NCBI GenBank assembly: GCA_023436065.1
Contig: JAEZKU010000051.1
Span: 1-47,352, forward strand
Reading direction: 5' to 3'
Source: Bacillota bacterium
GTDB taxonomy: Bacteria; Bacillota; Clostridia; Lachnospirales; Lachnospiraceae
Length of the DNA: 47,352 nt
The notes beneath the pieces are model-generated. The model was not told where the DNA came from, searched no databases, and was given only the letters and a program-made list of their open reading frames with translations. Below are positions 1-8,641 of this stretch, in pieces. The position numbers were made by a program, and so were the translations under genes. Every line of letters begins with the position of its first letter. The first letter of the stretch is position 1.

Positions 1-548
1 GGCAGGAACTCCTTCATAAAGATGTCCACTTCCTGCAGCTTCATCGAAATCAATATCTCACGGAGTGACTTTTCTGCACTTAAGAATTCCGAATTACCTG
101 CCTTTCGCTCTTCAATACATTTGATTAAGGCAGAAAGCTTATCGGCTGCCTTTACCAGCTTCCAGAGGTACTCTTCCCCTTCCACAGGAAAGAAGATTGC
201 CTCATAGCTTTTCCTGATATCCTCGGGAAGCATCAGAAGTAAGCGCTTGGCAGCCACCTGCTCAACTGCTTTAAAGGCTCCCTGAATATTCTCATTGAAA
301 TACTTGATTGGTGTCGGCATATCACCCGTTATAATCTCTGTTGCATCATGATAAACACCAATTAAAGCAGCTCTTTCCGCATTTAAGCTTCCACCCAGAC
401 GTTCATTGCTGATTATCGCCAGTGAATGAGCAAGAATGCTTACCTCCAGAGAGTGTTCGCTGATATTTTCAGAGATTGAGTTTCTCATTAATGCCCAACG
501 CTCAATATATTTCATCCTCGAAATCATAGCATAGAAGCTGTTTTCCAT
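1..548 (-). CDS. yfbR: YfbR-type HD-domain 5'-deoxynucleotidase (3' end cut by window)
   Basis: This partial gene starts at 548 (ATG, preceded by GGAGGAAGG) and runs off the left edge, so about 182 residues are visible. The reading contains the RW-MRN pair near residue 18 followed by SEHSLEV, then HDATEIITGDMPTPIKYF. These are the HD-phosphohydrolase metal residues (H..E-H, HD) and the loop typical of YfbR, which removes phosphate from deoxynucleoside 5'-monophosphates. The similarity to the E. coli protein, recalled from memory, runs almost without gaps. It acts in the cytosol in nucleotide salvage or pool control. It lies downstream of uvrA on the same strand but behind a weak hairpin, so it is probably transcribed separately. 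The family call is secure; the substrate is inferred from the family. Confidence 0.88.
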   Translation of the reverse strand, partial: MENSFYAMISRMKYIERWALMRNSISENISEHSLEVSILAHSLAIISNERLGGSLNAERAALIGVYHDATEIITGDMPTPIKYFNENIQGAFKAVEQVAAKRLLLMLPEDIRKSYEAIFFPVEGEEYLWKLVKAADKLSALIKCIEERKAGNSEFLSAEKSLREILISMKLQEVDIFMKEFL

Positions 549-603
549 CTGATATCCTTCCTCCCATATGCCTTTGTATTAAAATTTATATAGTTAAATT
601 GTC

Positions 604-623
604 AAAAGGTGCTTCGCACCCTT
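604..623 (-). terminator. weak hairpin downstream of uvrA
   Basis: On the minus strand a 5-bp stem GGTGC-GAA-GCACC is followed directly by TTTT, ten bases after the uvrA stop. It is short, so termination would be partial. Confidence 0.4.
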
Positions 624-632
624 AAAACATTT

Positions 633-3485
633 TTACTTCTTGTCTATCTTCCCATGTTCCAAATACTTTTTTACGTATTGACCGGTATAGGATTTCGGGT
701 TCTTGGCAATCTCCTCAGGAGTCCCCTTGGCAATCACCGTACCACCCTTGTCTCCGCCCTCCGGACCGATATCTATGATATAATCCGCAGTTTTAATGAC
801 ATCCAGATTGTGCTCAATGACTACAACGGTATTACCCGAATCAGAAAATCTTCTGAGTATTTCTATTAATTTATGAACATCGGCGAAATGAAGTCCTGTC
901 GTCGGCTCATCCAGAATATAGATTGTCTTACCGGTACTGCGCTTGCTGAGCTCTGTTGCCAGCTTTATTCTCTGCGCCTCACCGCCTGACATGGAGGTTG
1001 AAGGATGACCCAGCTTTAGGTAGGATAGTCCTACATCATTCAGAGTCTCAATCTTCCTTCGAATGGAGGGAACATTTTCAAAGAAATGTACCGCCTCGTC
1101 AATGGTCATATCCAGAACCTCATAGATATTCTTTCCCTTGTAACGAACCTCCAGAGTTTCACGGTTATAGCGCTTTCCTCCACAGACCTCGCAGGGCACA
1201 TAGATATCCGGCAGGAAGTTCATCTCAATCTTGAGAATTCCGTCTCCGTTGCAGGCCTCGCAGCGTCCGCCCTTCACATTAAAGCTAAATCTTCCCTTGG
1301 AATAGCCCCGCATCTTGGCATCCTGTGTGGAAGCAAACAGATCCCTGATCTGGTCAAATACCCCTGTATAGGTCGCCGGATTGGATCTGGGTGTTCTTCC
1401 GATCGGAGACTGGTCGATATCAATTACCTTATCCAACTGCTCAATACCGATCATCTTCTCATGCTTACCGGGTATCGTACGCGCACGGTTTAAGTCTCTT
1501 GCGAGCCTTTTATATAAAATCTCTGTGATCAGCGAGCTCTTACCCGAACCGGATACACCGGTAACACAGGTCATGACTCCCAGAGGAATGTCTACATTGA
1601 TATTTTTGAGATTATTCTCACTAGCTCCGATGATGGAGAGATACCCATTGGGCTTTCGTCTCTTCTTCGGAACAGGAATGAAGAGTCTTCCGCTAAGATA
1701 TGCACCTGTGATGGATTCCTCCACCTTCATGATCTCCTCAGCCGTTCCTTCTGCAATCACTTTTCCACCATGTTCTCCTGCTCCGGGGCCGATATCCACA
1801 ATATGATCTGCTGCAAACATGGTATCCTCATCGTGCTCAACCACGATTAAGGTATTGCCCAGTTCCTTCAGATTATTCAGCGTCCTTAGCAGCTTGTCGT
1901 TGTCCCTTTGGTGAAGACCGATACTGGGCTCATCCAGGATATAGGCTACTCCGACCAGTCCGGAACCAATCTGGGTAGCCAGTCGGATACGCTGTGACTC
2001 GCCTCCTGATAAGCTTCCTGTTGCCCGAGCAAGGGTCAGGTATTCCAGACCGACATCAATCAGGAAATTGATCCGGGCTTTGATTTCCTTCAGGACCATC
2101 TCACCTATTTTTTGCTGCATGCTGGTAAGCTGAAGCTCACGCATAAAAGTAGCCAAATCGCGAATGGAGTAATCCGTAACCTCTGATATATTCCTGTCAC
2201 CGACCGTCACTGCCAGTGCTTCCTTCTTCAGTCTCCTGCCCTTACACTCACTACAGGGGGTAGTGAGCATGAAGCTTTCGTATTCCTGCTTCGCAGAATC
2301 GGAACCGGTCTCCCGATAACGACGCTCTACATTCCGAAGCAGTCCTTCAAAAGCCACATCATAGACCCCGACTCCGCGTTGTCCCTGATAATGTACCTTC
2401 ACCGATTTACCACCAGTACCGTGGATAAACATATGACGTACTTCCTCGGATAATTTCTCGTAGGGGGTCTCAAGATCAAAGTGATACTCCTTTGCAAGTG
2501 CCTCCATAATGCATCTGGAGTAACTGCCCTTATCCGTTACCGACTGCCAGCCCGGTGCTGCTACTGCACCATCGATGATGCTCTTGCTTGGATCAGAGAT
2601 CAGTAGCTCTTCCGAGAATTCCATCTTTACACCGATACCATGGCATTCGGGGCAGGCTCCGAAGGGATTATTGAAGGAGAAGATTCTTGGTTCGATCTCA
2701 TCAATACTGATACCGCAATCAGGGCAGGCAAAATTCTGGCTGAAGGTCAGCTGCTCACCGTCAATGATATCGACATAGAGTAGACCCTCTGCCAGCTTAA
2801 GAACATTTTCAATCGAATCGGTAAGTCTCTTCTCAATCCCTTCCTTGATCACCAGACGATCTACAACGATTTCTATGTTATGCTTGTTATTCTTCTCCAG
2901 CTTAATCTCTTCCGTCAGCTCATACAGGTTGCCGTCCACCCTTACTCTGGCATAGCCGCTTCTCTTCGCCTGTTCAAAGAGCTTTACATGCTCGCCCTTC
3001 CGTCCTCGTACAACCGGAGCTAAAAGCTGTATCCTGGTTCCCTGGGGAAGGCTCATAATCTCGTCCACCATCTGGTCAACCGTCTGCTTCTTGATCTCTT
3101 TGCCACACTCCGGACAATGAGGTATGCCTATTCTGGCATAGAGCAGTCGGAAGTAATCATAAATCTCCGTCACAGTTCCTACCGTGGAACGTGGGTTGCG
3201 GTTGGTAGACTTCTGATCTATGGAAATAGCCGGTGGCAAACCTTCAATGCTCTCAACATTTGGTTTCTCCATCTGACCAAGGAACTGTCTCGCGTAAGAG
3301 GAAAGTGACTCCATATACCTCCTCTGTCCCTCCGCATAAATCGTATCGAAGGCAAGGGAAGACTTACCGGAACCACTGAGCCCGGTCAACACGACAAATT
3401 GATCCCTGGGGATATCAACACTGATATCCTTTAGATTATTCTCCTTCGCACCTCTGATTCTAATGTAATTCTTCTTCTCAGACAT
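633..3485 (-). CDS. uvrA: excinuclease ABC subunit A
   Basis: UvrA is the damage-sensing ATPase of nucleotide excision repair and loads UvrB onto lesions. The 950-residue length is normal for the family. Visible are the first Walker A GLSGSGKS (35-42), the zinc-finger CPEC/CPDC...CPEC cysteine sets, the ABC signature SLSGGESQRIRLATQ of the first half, a second Walker A GVSGSGKS near residue 645, the CNGDG/CEVCGG zinc module, and the second signature SMSGGEAQRIKLA with DEPTTGLH. It starts with MSEKKNYIRIRGA at 3485. It follows uvrB by 91 bp on the same strand, and a hairpin at 3523-3546 sits between them, so uvrA may be transcribed partly by read-through from the uvrB promoter. Nothing is missing from the active sites. 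Confidence 0.98.
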   Translation of the reverse strand: MSEKKNYIRIRGAKENNLKDISVDIPRDQFVVLTGLSGSGKSSLAFDTIYAEGQRRYMESLSSYARQFLGQMEKPNVESIEGLPPAISIDQKSTNRNPRSTVGTVTEIYDYFRLLYARIGIPHCPECGKEIKKQTVDQMVDEIMSLPQGTRIQLLAPVVRGRKGEHVKLFEQAKRSGYARVRVDGNLYELTEEIKLEKNNKHNIEIVVDRLVIKEGIEKRLTDSIENVLKLAEGLLYVDIIDGEQLTFSQNFACPDCGISIDEIEPRIFSFNNPFGACPECHGIGVKMEFSEELLISDPSKSIIDGAVAAPGWQSVTDKGSYSRCIMEALAKEYHFDLETPYEKLSEEVRHMFIHGTGGKSVKVHYQGQRGVGVYDVAFEGLLRNVERRYRETGSDSAKQEYESFMLTTPCSECKGRRLKKEALAVTVGDRNISEVTDYSIRDLATFMRELQLTSMQQKIGEMVLKEIKARINFLIDVGLEYLTLARATGSLSGGESQRIRLATQIGSGLVGVAYILDEPSIGLHQRDNDKLLRTLNNLKELGNTLIVVEHDEDTMFAADHIVDIGPGAGEHGGKVIAEGTAEEIMKVEESITGAYLSGRLFIPVPKKRRKPNGYLSIIGASENNLKNINVDIPLGVMTCVTGVSGSGKSSLITEILYKRLARDLNRARTIPGKHEKMIGIEQLDKVIDIDQSPIGRTPRSNPATYTGVFDQIRDLFASTQDAKMRGYSKGRFSFNVKGGRCEACNGDGILKIEMNFLPDIYVPCEVCGGKRYNRETLEVRYKGKNIYEVLDMTIDEAVHFFENVPSIRRKIETLNDVGLSYLKLGHPSTSMSGGEAQRIKLATELSKRSTGKTIYILDEPTTGLHFADVHKLIEILRRFSDSGNTVVVIEHNLDVIKTADYIIDIGPEGGDKGGTVIAKGTPEEIAKNPKSYTGQYVKKYLEHGKIDKK

Positions 3486-3522
3486 AGCTTCTCCTATATA
3501 AAACTCTTATATTTTTATGATA

Positions 3523-3546
3523 AGGGGTCTCTTCACAGAGGCCCCT
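3523..3546 (-). terminator. uvrB-uvrA intergenic hairpin (attenuator or processing site)
   Basis: The sequence AGGGGtCTCT-TCAC-AGAGgCCCCT forms a 10-bp stem with a tetraloop and one imperfect pair. On the minus strand it is followed by TTATCATAAAAA rather than a clean T-run. It may reduce uvrA transcription relative to uvrB or act as an RNA-processing stem. Confidence 0.5.
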
Positions 3547-3576
3547 GTACTGAACTGTTATTTATTATACTTAACT

Positions 3577-5562
3577 TTACTTTGCTGCATCCAGCAGCTG
3601 CTTCTTCAGCTCCACCATCTTATCACGCAGTTGTGCCGCCAGCTCAAAGTTCAGCTCCGCAGCAGCAGTATGCATTTGCTTGGTGACTGTTTTGATCAGC
3701 TCTTCGAGCTCCTGACGTGACATGGATTCCATATCCTTCTCCATATCGCCCAAAGTCTTCTCAGCCTTCTTCGATATACTGATCAAATCGCGAACCTTCT
3801 TCTTGATGGTTGTCGGAGTGATACCGTTCGCTTCGTTATACTCCTGCTGTATCTTCCTTCTTCGGTTGGTTTCCGTAATCGCCTTATGCATCGAATCGGT
3901 GATATGATCCGCATACATGATTACATGCCCGTCCGCATTACGGGCTGCACGTCCGATGGTCTGTATCAGGGAGGTCTCGGAACGCAGGAAGCCTTCCTTA
4001 TCCGCATCCAGGATGGCTACCAGTCCGATCTCCGGAATATCAAGACCTTCTCTAAGCAGATTGATACCCACAAGGACGTCGAATAAATCCAAACGCATAT
4101 CACGGATGATTTCGGCACGTTCCAAGGTATCGATATCAGAATGAAGGTATTTGACACGGATCCCGACTTCCCTGAGATAGGTGGTCAGATCCTCTGCCAT
4201 CTTCTTTGTCAACGTGGTTACAAGTACCTTATACTTCTTCGCAATCTCTTTCTTAATCTCACCCAGCAGATCATCGATCTGGCCTGTCACCGGTCGAACC
4301 TCCACTTCTGGATCCAGAAGTCCGGTCGGGCGAATCACCTGTTCTACCCGAAGCAGCTCATGCTCACTTTCATACACGGAGGGCGTCGCTGACACAAACA
4401 TAATCTGGCTGATCTTACTCTCAAATTCTTCGAAATTCAGGGGTCTGTTATCCAAGGCGGAAGGCAGACGGAAGCCAAAATCCACTAAGGTCGTCTTACG
4501 GGAACGGTCTCCCGCATACATTCCTCTGATCTGCGGAAGGGTAATATGGGATTCATCTATAATGATCAGAAAGTCCTCTGGGAAGTAGTCTATTAAGGTA
4601 TGGGGCGGACATCCCGGTTCCAGTCCTGTCAAATGTCTGGAATAATTCTCGATGCCTGAGCAGAATCCTGTCTCCCTCATCATCTCTATATCAAAGTTCG
4701 TTCTTTCTGAAATCCTCTGTGCCTCCAGAAGCTTGTCCTCGCTCTTGAAGTATTTGACTCTTTCAATCATTTCCTCTTCGATATTGTAGATTGCTTTCTC
4801 CATCTTATCGGGAGCCACCACATAATGCGAAGCAGGGAATATCGCGATGTGTTCCAAGCTGTCCTTGATCTCTCCCGTCAGGGTATCAATCTCCAGGATA
4901 CGTTCCACCTCGTCACCGAAGAACTCGACGCGGAGTGCCATATCTCCGGAATAGGCAGGAAAGATTTCTACCACATCGCCGCGTACCCGAAAGGTACCGC
5001 GCTTAAAATCCATGTCATTCCGGTCGTACTGTATAGCAATCAGTTTCTTTAGTATCTCATCTCTGTCCCTGACCATACCCGGTCTGAGGGAGATCACCAT
5101 GTTCTGGTAATCAATAGGGCTTCCTAAGCCGTAGATACAGGATACACTGGCCACAATGATGACATCGTTCCGCTCAGATAACGCAGCGGTCGCCGAATGT
5201 CTCAGCTTATCAATCTCATCATTGATGGAGGAATCCTTTTCTATATAAGTATCCGTCGACGGTACATATGCCTCCGGCTGATAATAGTCGTAATAGCTGA
5301 CGAAGTACTCCACTGCATTCTCCGGAAAGAACTCCTTGAATTCACCGTACAACTGTGCTGCCAGGGTCTTGTTATGAGCAATGATGAGGGTCGGTTTCTG
5401 AAGCTGCTGGATCACATTCGCCATCGTAAAGGTCTTACCGGAACCGGTAACACCGAGCAGGGTCTCACACTGGTTGCCGCTTCGAAATCCTTCCACAAGT
5501 GCCTTGATAGCCTCCGGCTGATCACCGGTCGGCGCAAACTCTGATGATAATTTAAACTCCAT
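3577..5562 (-). CDS. uvrB: excinuclease ABC subunit B
   Basis: UvrB is the helicase-like core of nucleotide excision repair; it verifies damage and recruits UvrC. From the start chosen here (MEFKLSSEFAPTGDQ) it has 661 residues, normal for the family. Visible are Walker A GVTGSGKT (37-44), the beta-hairpin region YYDYYQPEAYVP, the DESH box in IIIDESHITLP, the helicase motifs through QTIGRAARN, and a C-terminal UVR motif (AAELNFELAAQLRDKM) for UvrC contact. The frame stays open 33 codons upstream to 5661, but the start at 5562 has GGAGGT eight bases ahead and matches the family N-terminus. A consensus promoter (5633-5661) and a LexA-like box (5670-5683) lie upstream, which suggests SOS control. 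Confidence 0.97.
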   Translation of the reverse strand: MEFKLSSEFAPTGDQPEAIKALVEGFRSGNQCETLLGVTGSGKTFTMANVIQQLQKPTLIIAHNKTLAAQLYGEFKEFFPENAVEYFVSYYDYYQPEAYVPSTDTYIEKDSSINDEIDKLRHSATAALSERNDVIIVASVSCIYGLGSPIDYQNMVISLRPGMVRDRDEILKKLIAIQYDRNDMDFKRGTFRVRGDVVEIFPAYSGDMALRVEFFGDEVERILEIDTLTGEIKDSLEHIAIFPASHYVVAPDKMEKAIYNIEEEMIERVKYFKSEDKLLEAQRISERTNFDIEMMRETGFCSGIENYSRHLTGLEPGCPPHTLIDYFPEDFLIIIDESHITLPQIRGMYAGDRSRKTTLVDFGFRLPSALDNRPLNFEEFESKISQIMFVSATPSVYESEHELLRVEQVIRPTGLLDPEVEVRPVTGQIDDLLGEIKKEIAKKYKVLVTTLTKKMAEDLTTYLREVGIRVKYLHSDIDTLERAEIIRDMRLDLFDVLVGINLLREGLDIPEIGLVAILDADKEGFLRSETSLIQTIGRAARNADGHVIMYADHITDSMHKAITETNRRRKIQQEYNEANGITPTTIKKKVRDLISISKKAEKTLGDMEKDMESMSRQELEELIKTVTKQMHTAAAELNFELAAQLRDKMVELKKQLLDAAK

Positions 5563-5632
5563 ACAAGCGTACCTCCTGGCTGCTTTTATGTTACAACAGC
5601 AGAAAATTCTGCCATGTCCTGTGACGAAGGTT

Positions 5633-5661
5633 ATTATAACATAGCAGGAATGTAAAATCAA
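5633..5661 (-). promoter_or_regulatory. uvrB promoter (sigma-A type)
   Basis: On the minus strand TTGATT (5656-5661) is separated by exactly 17 bases from TATAAT (5633-5638). It lies about 75 bp upstream of the uvrB start and just 3' of the upstream UPF0178 gene's last codons. Confidence 0.8.
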
Positions 5662-5669
5662 TACATTTT

Positions 5670-5683
5670 CGAATGTTTGTTCT
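5670..5683 (-). promoter_or_regulatory. candidate LexA (SOS) box upstream of uvrB
   Basis: CGAATGTTTGTTCT matches the Gram-positive LexA/DinR consensus CGAAC-N4-GTTCG at 8 of the 10 fixed positions. It lies immediately upstream of the -35 element of the uvrB promoter. uvrB is a known SOS gene in Bacillus, so the context supports it. The motif is degenerate in one half-site. Confidence 0.55.
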
Positions 5684-5687
5684 ATTT

Positions 5688-6164
5688 TTAGATGCCGTTA
5701 TCATCCCGGCACAGCCGGTCGCATAGATCACTGAGTGCCTTCGCAAATCTGTCATCATCAGCGGTTGTTCGCTTTTTGGCATGCCCGGTTAATCGGGTAT
5801 GTCCGCTCTGACGTGACCCGGATCTCCGGTAATGCTTGGCGATGTCCCGTTCCATGAGCAGGATATCGATATTACTGTCACTGTACAGCTTACCGCTCGG
5901 ATGGATTGCATATGCTCCCTTCCCCAAGGCCATCGCTGCAACACCATAGTCCTGGGATATTACGATATCCCCCTTAGCGGTGCGGTTCATCAATGCAAAA
6001 TCCACTGCATCCGGGGCCTTACTTACGAGTATGATCTCACTGTAATCCGAATACAGAATATGACTCGTATCGATAAACATCAGAACCGGAAGCTGATGCT
6101 CCTTTGCTATTCTTTCGATGATTTCCTTTACGGGACACGCATCCGCGTCTACTAATATCTTCAT
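5688..6164 (-). CDS. UPF0178 / YaiI-YqxD family protein
   Basis: This is a 158-residue protein of the UPF0178 family (YaiI in E. coli, YqxD in Bacillus). The N-terminus MKILVDADACPVK carries the conserved DADACP motif, followed by the VSKAPDAVDFALMNR and GDIVISQDYGVAAMAL blocks. These give a PIN-like alpha/beta fold with clustered acidic residues. Its function has not been settled; a nuclease-like role is inferred from the fold only. It is followed by uvrB and preceded, 56 bp upstream, by thpR on the same strand. The last codons overlap the region that holds the uvrB LexA-like box and promoter. Length is normal. Confidence 0.9.
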   Translation of the reverse strand: MKILVDADACPVKEIIERIAKEHQLPVLMFIDTSHILYSDYSEIILVSKAPDAVDFALMNRTAKGDIVISQDYGVAAMALGKGAYAIHPSGKLYSDSNIDILLMERDIAKHYRRSGSRQSGHTRLTGHAKKRTTADDDRFAKALSDLCDRLCRDDNGI

Positions 6165-6220
6165 AAGCTTTATCCGCCTCTCTGGATTTTGGGTATTGAC
6201 CGCAGGATGAATATTATTGT

Positions 6221-6769
6221 CTAACGTTCCAGCCTGATACGATAAATCTCCGTATAGGTCAGTTTTCCTTCCACTCTTTCCGATTTCATCAGACTAAGTT
6301 CTGTAACTGCTAATGCCATCGGTTCAAGGGCAGCTTCAAACTGCCTGCTGTCGAAGCCGGGGTTCACTCTGACCCGTCTGCCCAAGGTCAGATGCGGTTT
6401 ATATTCCCGATCATCAAGATCATAAAAGCCCTCCTCCTTCAGCTCTCTGACGAGTTCCTTCTGAAGTCTCCACAGAATCTCCTCCCGTAAGACACCAACC
6501 CAGTAGATATCCCCTTCCCTTCGGCTGAAGCTGCCGAAACCCTGAAGCGTTAAGTCAAAGCCTTTCGCCTTTGCTTTGTCCACTGCCCGCTGCATCGCAT
6601 GTTTAACCTCCTCAAGGCGCTTGGTCTCTCCGATAAAGTTTACCGTCAGATGCAGATTCTCCCTGGCGGTAAAGCTGCCTTCCCTTGCATTTGCCTTCAG
6701 CCGAAGCACTGTATCATACAGAGAAGTCTTACTATTTTCATCTAACAATATCGCTGTAAACAGCCTCAT
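6221..6769 (-). CDS. thpR: RNA 2',3'-cyclic phosphodiesterase (ThpR/LigT family)
   Basis: The 182-residue product belongs to the 2H phosphoesterases. It has the two catalytic H-x-T-x motifs HLTV (40-43) and HLTL (126-129), spaced as in ThpR. The family opens 2',3'-cyclic phosphates on RNA ends and can ligate tRNA halves in vitro; the physiological role is uncertain. A start at 6769 is supported by AAGGGGTGA eight bases ahead. It is transcribed divergently from the MBL hydrolase gene and could be co-transcribed with the UPF0178 gene 56 bp downstream. Confidence 0.9.
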   Translation of the reverse strand: MRLFTAILLDENSKTSLYDTVLRLKANAREGSFTARENLHLTVNFIGETKRLEEVKHAMQRAVDKAKAKGFDLTLQGFGSFSRREGDIYWVGVLREEILWRLQKELVRELKEEGFYDLDDREYKPHLTLGRRVRVNPGFDSRQFEAALEPMALAVTELSLMKSERVEGKLTYTEIYRIRLER

Positions 6770-6853
6770 GAAATCACCCCTTACCCTTGATTATATTCCA
6801 TAGTATCTCCAATGAAAAGCATGCTAAATTAAGTATATAGTAATATATATACA

Positions 6854-6882
6854 TTGTAAAATCGAGCTTAACCCTATATAAT
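6854..6882 (+). promoter_or_regulatory. promoter of the ComEC-like/DUF3006 genes
   Basis: TTGTAA (6854-6859), a 17-base spacer, and a perfect TATAAT (6877-6882) lie about 85 bp before the start of the next plus-strand gene. The surrounding DNA is strongly AT-rich. Confidence 0.7.
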
Positions 6883-6966
6883 GAATATATAAGATAGTTT
6901 TCTTTCAAGTAAGGAACCGATACTGAAATGATGTGACCCAGACTCTACGGAAAGGAACTTCATCCT

Positions 6967-7872
6967 ATGAAAAGAATAACCAGACAGAGGAAAAACCGTA
7001 TTGTCGGTGTAATCCTTCTGGCATTGCTCTTTGTTATTGTTAATTATGTCCCAACACAGGAGACTCAAACCGGCACGGTCAATCAGGCCGGAAATATGAG
7101 TGTCCATTTCATCGATGTTGGTCAAGGAGATGCCATCCTGATCGAAGCCGACAACTCTGCCATGCTGATTGACGCCGGTGAAACCAATAAACGTTCTGTC
7201 ATTACTGATTATCTGGATTCCCAGAATATCAAAAAGCTTGATTATGTCATTGCAACGCATCCGCACAGTGACCATATCGGGGGTCTTGATACGGTTCTGA
7301 ATACCTATGAGGTGAAGAACGTCATTCTTCCCGATGTCGTACATACCACGAAAACCTATGAAAACCTGCTGAACACCATTGAGAAGCGAAACCTTTCTAC
7401 TACCAAGGCCAAGGTTGGCAGTCTTTATTATCTCGGCTCCGCCAGTTTTACTATTCTTGCACCAAATTCAGATAATTATGAGGATGTGAATGATTATAGT
7501 ATCGTGATCCGGCTTTGTTACGGTGATTCTGTCTTTCTCTTCACCGGAGATGCAGAAAAGCTGTCTGAAGAAGAAATGCTGGCAAATGGAATGGATCTGT
7601 CAGCGGACGTGATCAAGCTCGCACACCATGGCTCTGCTTACAGCTCCCACGAGGAATTTATAGAAGCAGTTGATCCTTCCTATGCAGTAGTAAGTGTTGC
7701 GGCTGACAATGACTATGGGCATCCTCATACCAGGACACTCCGCACAATCAACCGGCAAAATATTAAACTCTACCGAACCGACAAACAGGGAACCATAGTG
7801 TTTCATACCGACGGAACTACTATTTCCGTTAATAAACAGAACTATAAGCTAACAGCGAAGAATTTAGAATAA
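6967..7872 (+). CDS. ComEC/Rec2-like metallo-beta-lactamase-fold hydrolase, membrane-anchored
   Basis: The 301-residue protein begins with basic residues and one hydrophobic segment (about 13-28), so it is probably anchored with the enzyme domain outside the cell. The domain reads VHFIDVGQGDAILIE, the metal motif HPHSDHIGG (98-106), FTGDAEK (about 192-198) and LAHHGS (219-224). This is the pattern of the C-terminal hydrolase domain of the DNA-uptake protein ComEC. The ComEC channel and OB domains are absent, so it is a stand-alone relative, possibly a secreted nuclease or phosphodiesterase. The next gene, 16 bp away, encodes a DUF3006 protein, a usual partner of such hydrolases. Start ATG at 6967 has AAAGGAA ahead. 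Substrate unknown. Confidence 0.88.
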   Translation: MKRITRQRKNRIVGVILLALLFVIVNYVPTQETQTGTVNQAGNMSVHFIDVGQGDAILIEADNSAMLIDAGETNKRSVITDYLDSQNIKKLDYVIATHPHSDHIGGLDTVLNTYEVKNVILPDVVHTTKTYENLLNTIEKRNLSTTKAKVGSLYYLGSASFTILAPNSDNYEDVNDYSIVIRLCYGDSVFLFTGDAEKLSEEEMLANGMDLSADVIKLAHHGSAYSSHEEFIEAVDPSYAVVSVAADNDYGHPHTRTLRTINRQNIKLYRTDKQGTIVFHTDGTTISVNKQNYKLTAKNLE

Positions 7873-7888
7873 TTGGAGGTCATCTTTT

Positions 7889-8110
7889 ATGAAATATACC
7901 ATTGACCGTTTTGAGGACAATTACGCCATATGTGAACTGGAGGATCAGTCCACTGTCTCAGTCCCTAAATATAAACTGCCTCTTGGCAGCAAAGAAGGGG
8001 ACTGTCTGATCAAGGACGCAGACGGCATGTTTCAACCTGACCGGGAAGAAAAAACCACAAGGGAAAAACGAATACGTGATAAGATGAATCGTATCTTTGA
8101 AAAGGAATAA
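7889..8110 (+). CDS. DUF3006 family small protein
   Basis: This 73-residue protein starts MKYTIDRFEDNYAICELED, the recognised DUF3006 opening (a small beta-barrel-like domain), and ends in a highly charged tail rich in Lys, Arg and Glu. It has a good ribosome site (TTGGAGG) and follows the ComEC-like hydrolase by 16 bp, so the two are almost certainly co-transcribed. DUF3006 proteins are typically found beside ComEC-like hydrolases; no biochemical role is established. It has no signal peptide, so it would remain in the cytosol even if the hydrolase is external, and how the two would meet is unclear. Confidence 0.85.
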   Translation: MKYTIDRFEDNYAICELEDQSTVSVPKYKLPLGSKEGDCLIKDADGMFQPDREEKTTREKRIRDKMNRIFEKE

Positions 8111-8146
8111 TCAGATTTATTCTGATACATAAGAAAGGAAGCAGAC

Positions 8147-8641
8147 ATGGAGGCTATTGATTATCTGTACCCCGAAGAGAAAAGTGAAATGTATCATTTA
8201 TTGTTAGAACAATTAAAGGCAATGCTGGACGGAGAGCCTCATGTGCTTCCTAATCTCAGCAATGCCTCTGCTTTGCTAAATCTGGCTTTAAAGGATATCA
8301 ACTGGGTTGGTTTTTATCTTATGAAGGACGGTGAACTGCTTCTGGGTCCCTTCCAGGGGAAACCTGCCTGCATCCACATTCCTGTCGGTAAGGGCGTCTG
8401 CGGAACCGCAGTTGCCAGTGCTACAACCCAACTGGTACCGGATGTCCATGCATTTCCGGGTCATATAGCCTGTGACAGCGCCTCCCGTTCCGAGATCGTC
8501 ATTCCCCTATCCTCAGAGGGAACCATCATAGGAGTTCTGGATATTGACAGTCCACTCGTCGGACGTTTTGACGAAGAGGATCTGGCAGGTCTTGAAGCCT
8601 TTGCCGCAGAGCTTACCAAAGGCTGCAACTGGGCATTGTAG
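8147..8641 (+). CDS. msrC: free methionine-(R)-sulfoxide reductase (GAF domain)
   Basis: The 164-residue single GAF domain carries cysteines 75, 85 and 109. Their spacing (10, then 24) is identical to the three redox cysteines of the E. coli fRMsr enzyme as I recall it. NWVGFY and the IP-GKGVCGTA block also fit. It reduces the R form of free methionine sulfoxide using thioredoxin, in the cytosol. An AAGGAAG ribosome site precedes the ATG. Its stop codon ends at 8641 and the stop codon of the convergent shikimate-kinase-like gene begins at 8642, so the two genes abut with no space for a terminator. Confidence 0.92.
   Translation: MEAIDYLYPEEKSEMYHLLLEQLKAMLDGEPHVLPNLSNASALLNLALKDINWVGFYLMKDGELLLGPFQGKPACIHIPVGKGVCGTAVASATTQLVPDVHAFPGHIACDSASRSEIVIPLSSEGTIIGVLDIDSPLVGRFDEEDLAGLEAFAAELTKGCNWAL

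Noticed and set aside
5563..5661. 33-codon N-terminal extension of UvrB
   Set aside because: It overlaps the predicted promoter and transcription start; the strong GGAGGT site and the family N-terminus support the start at 5562.
6874..7344. 156-codon minus-strand frame opposite the ComEC-like gene
   Set aside because: It is the complement of the MBL domain; its composition is that of a shadow frame and it lacks a ribosome site.
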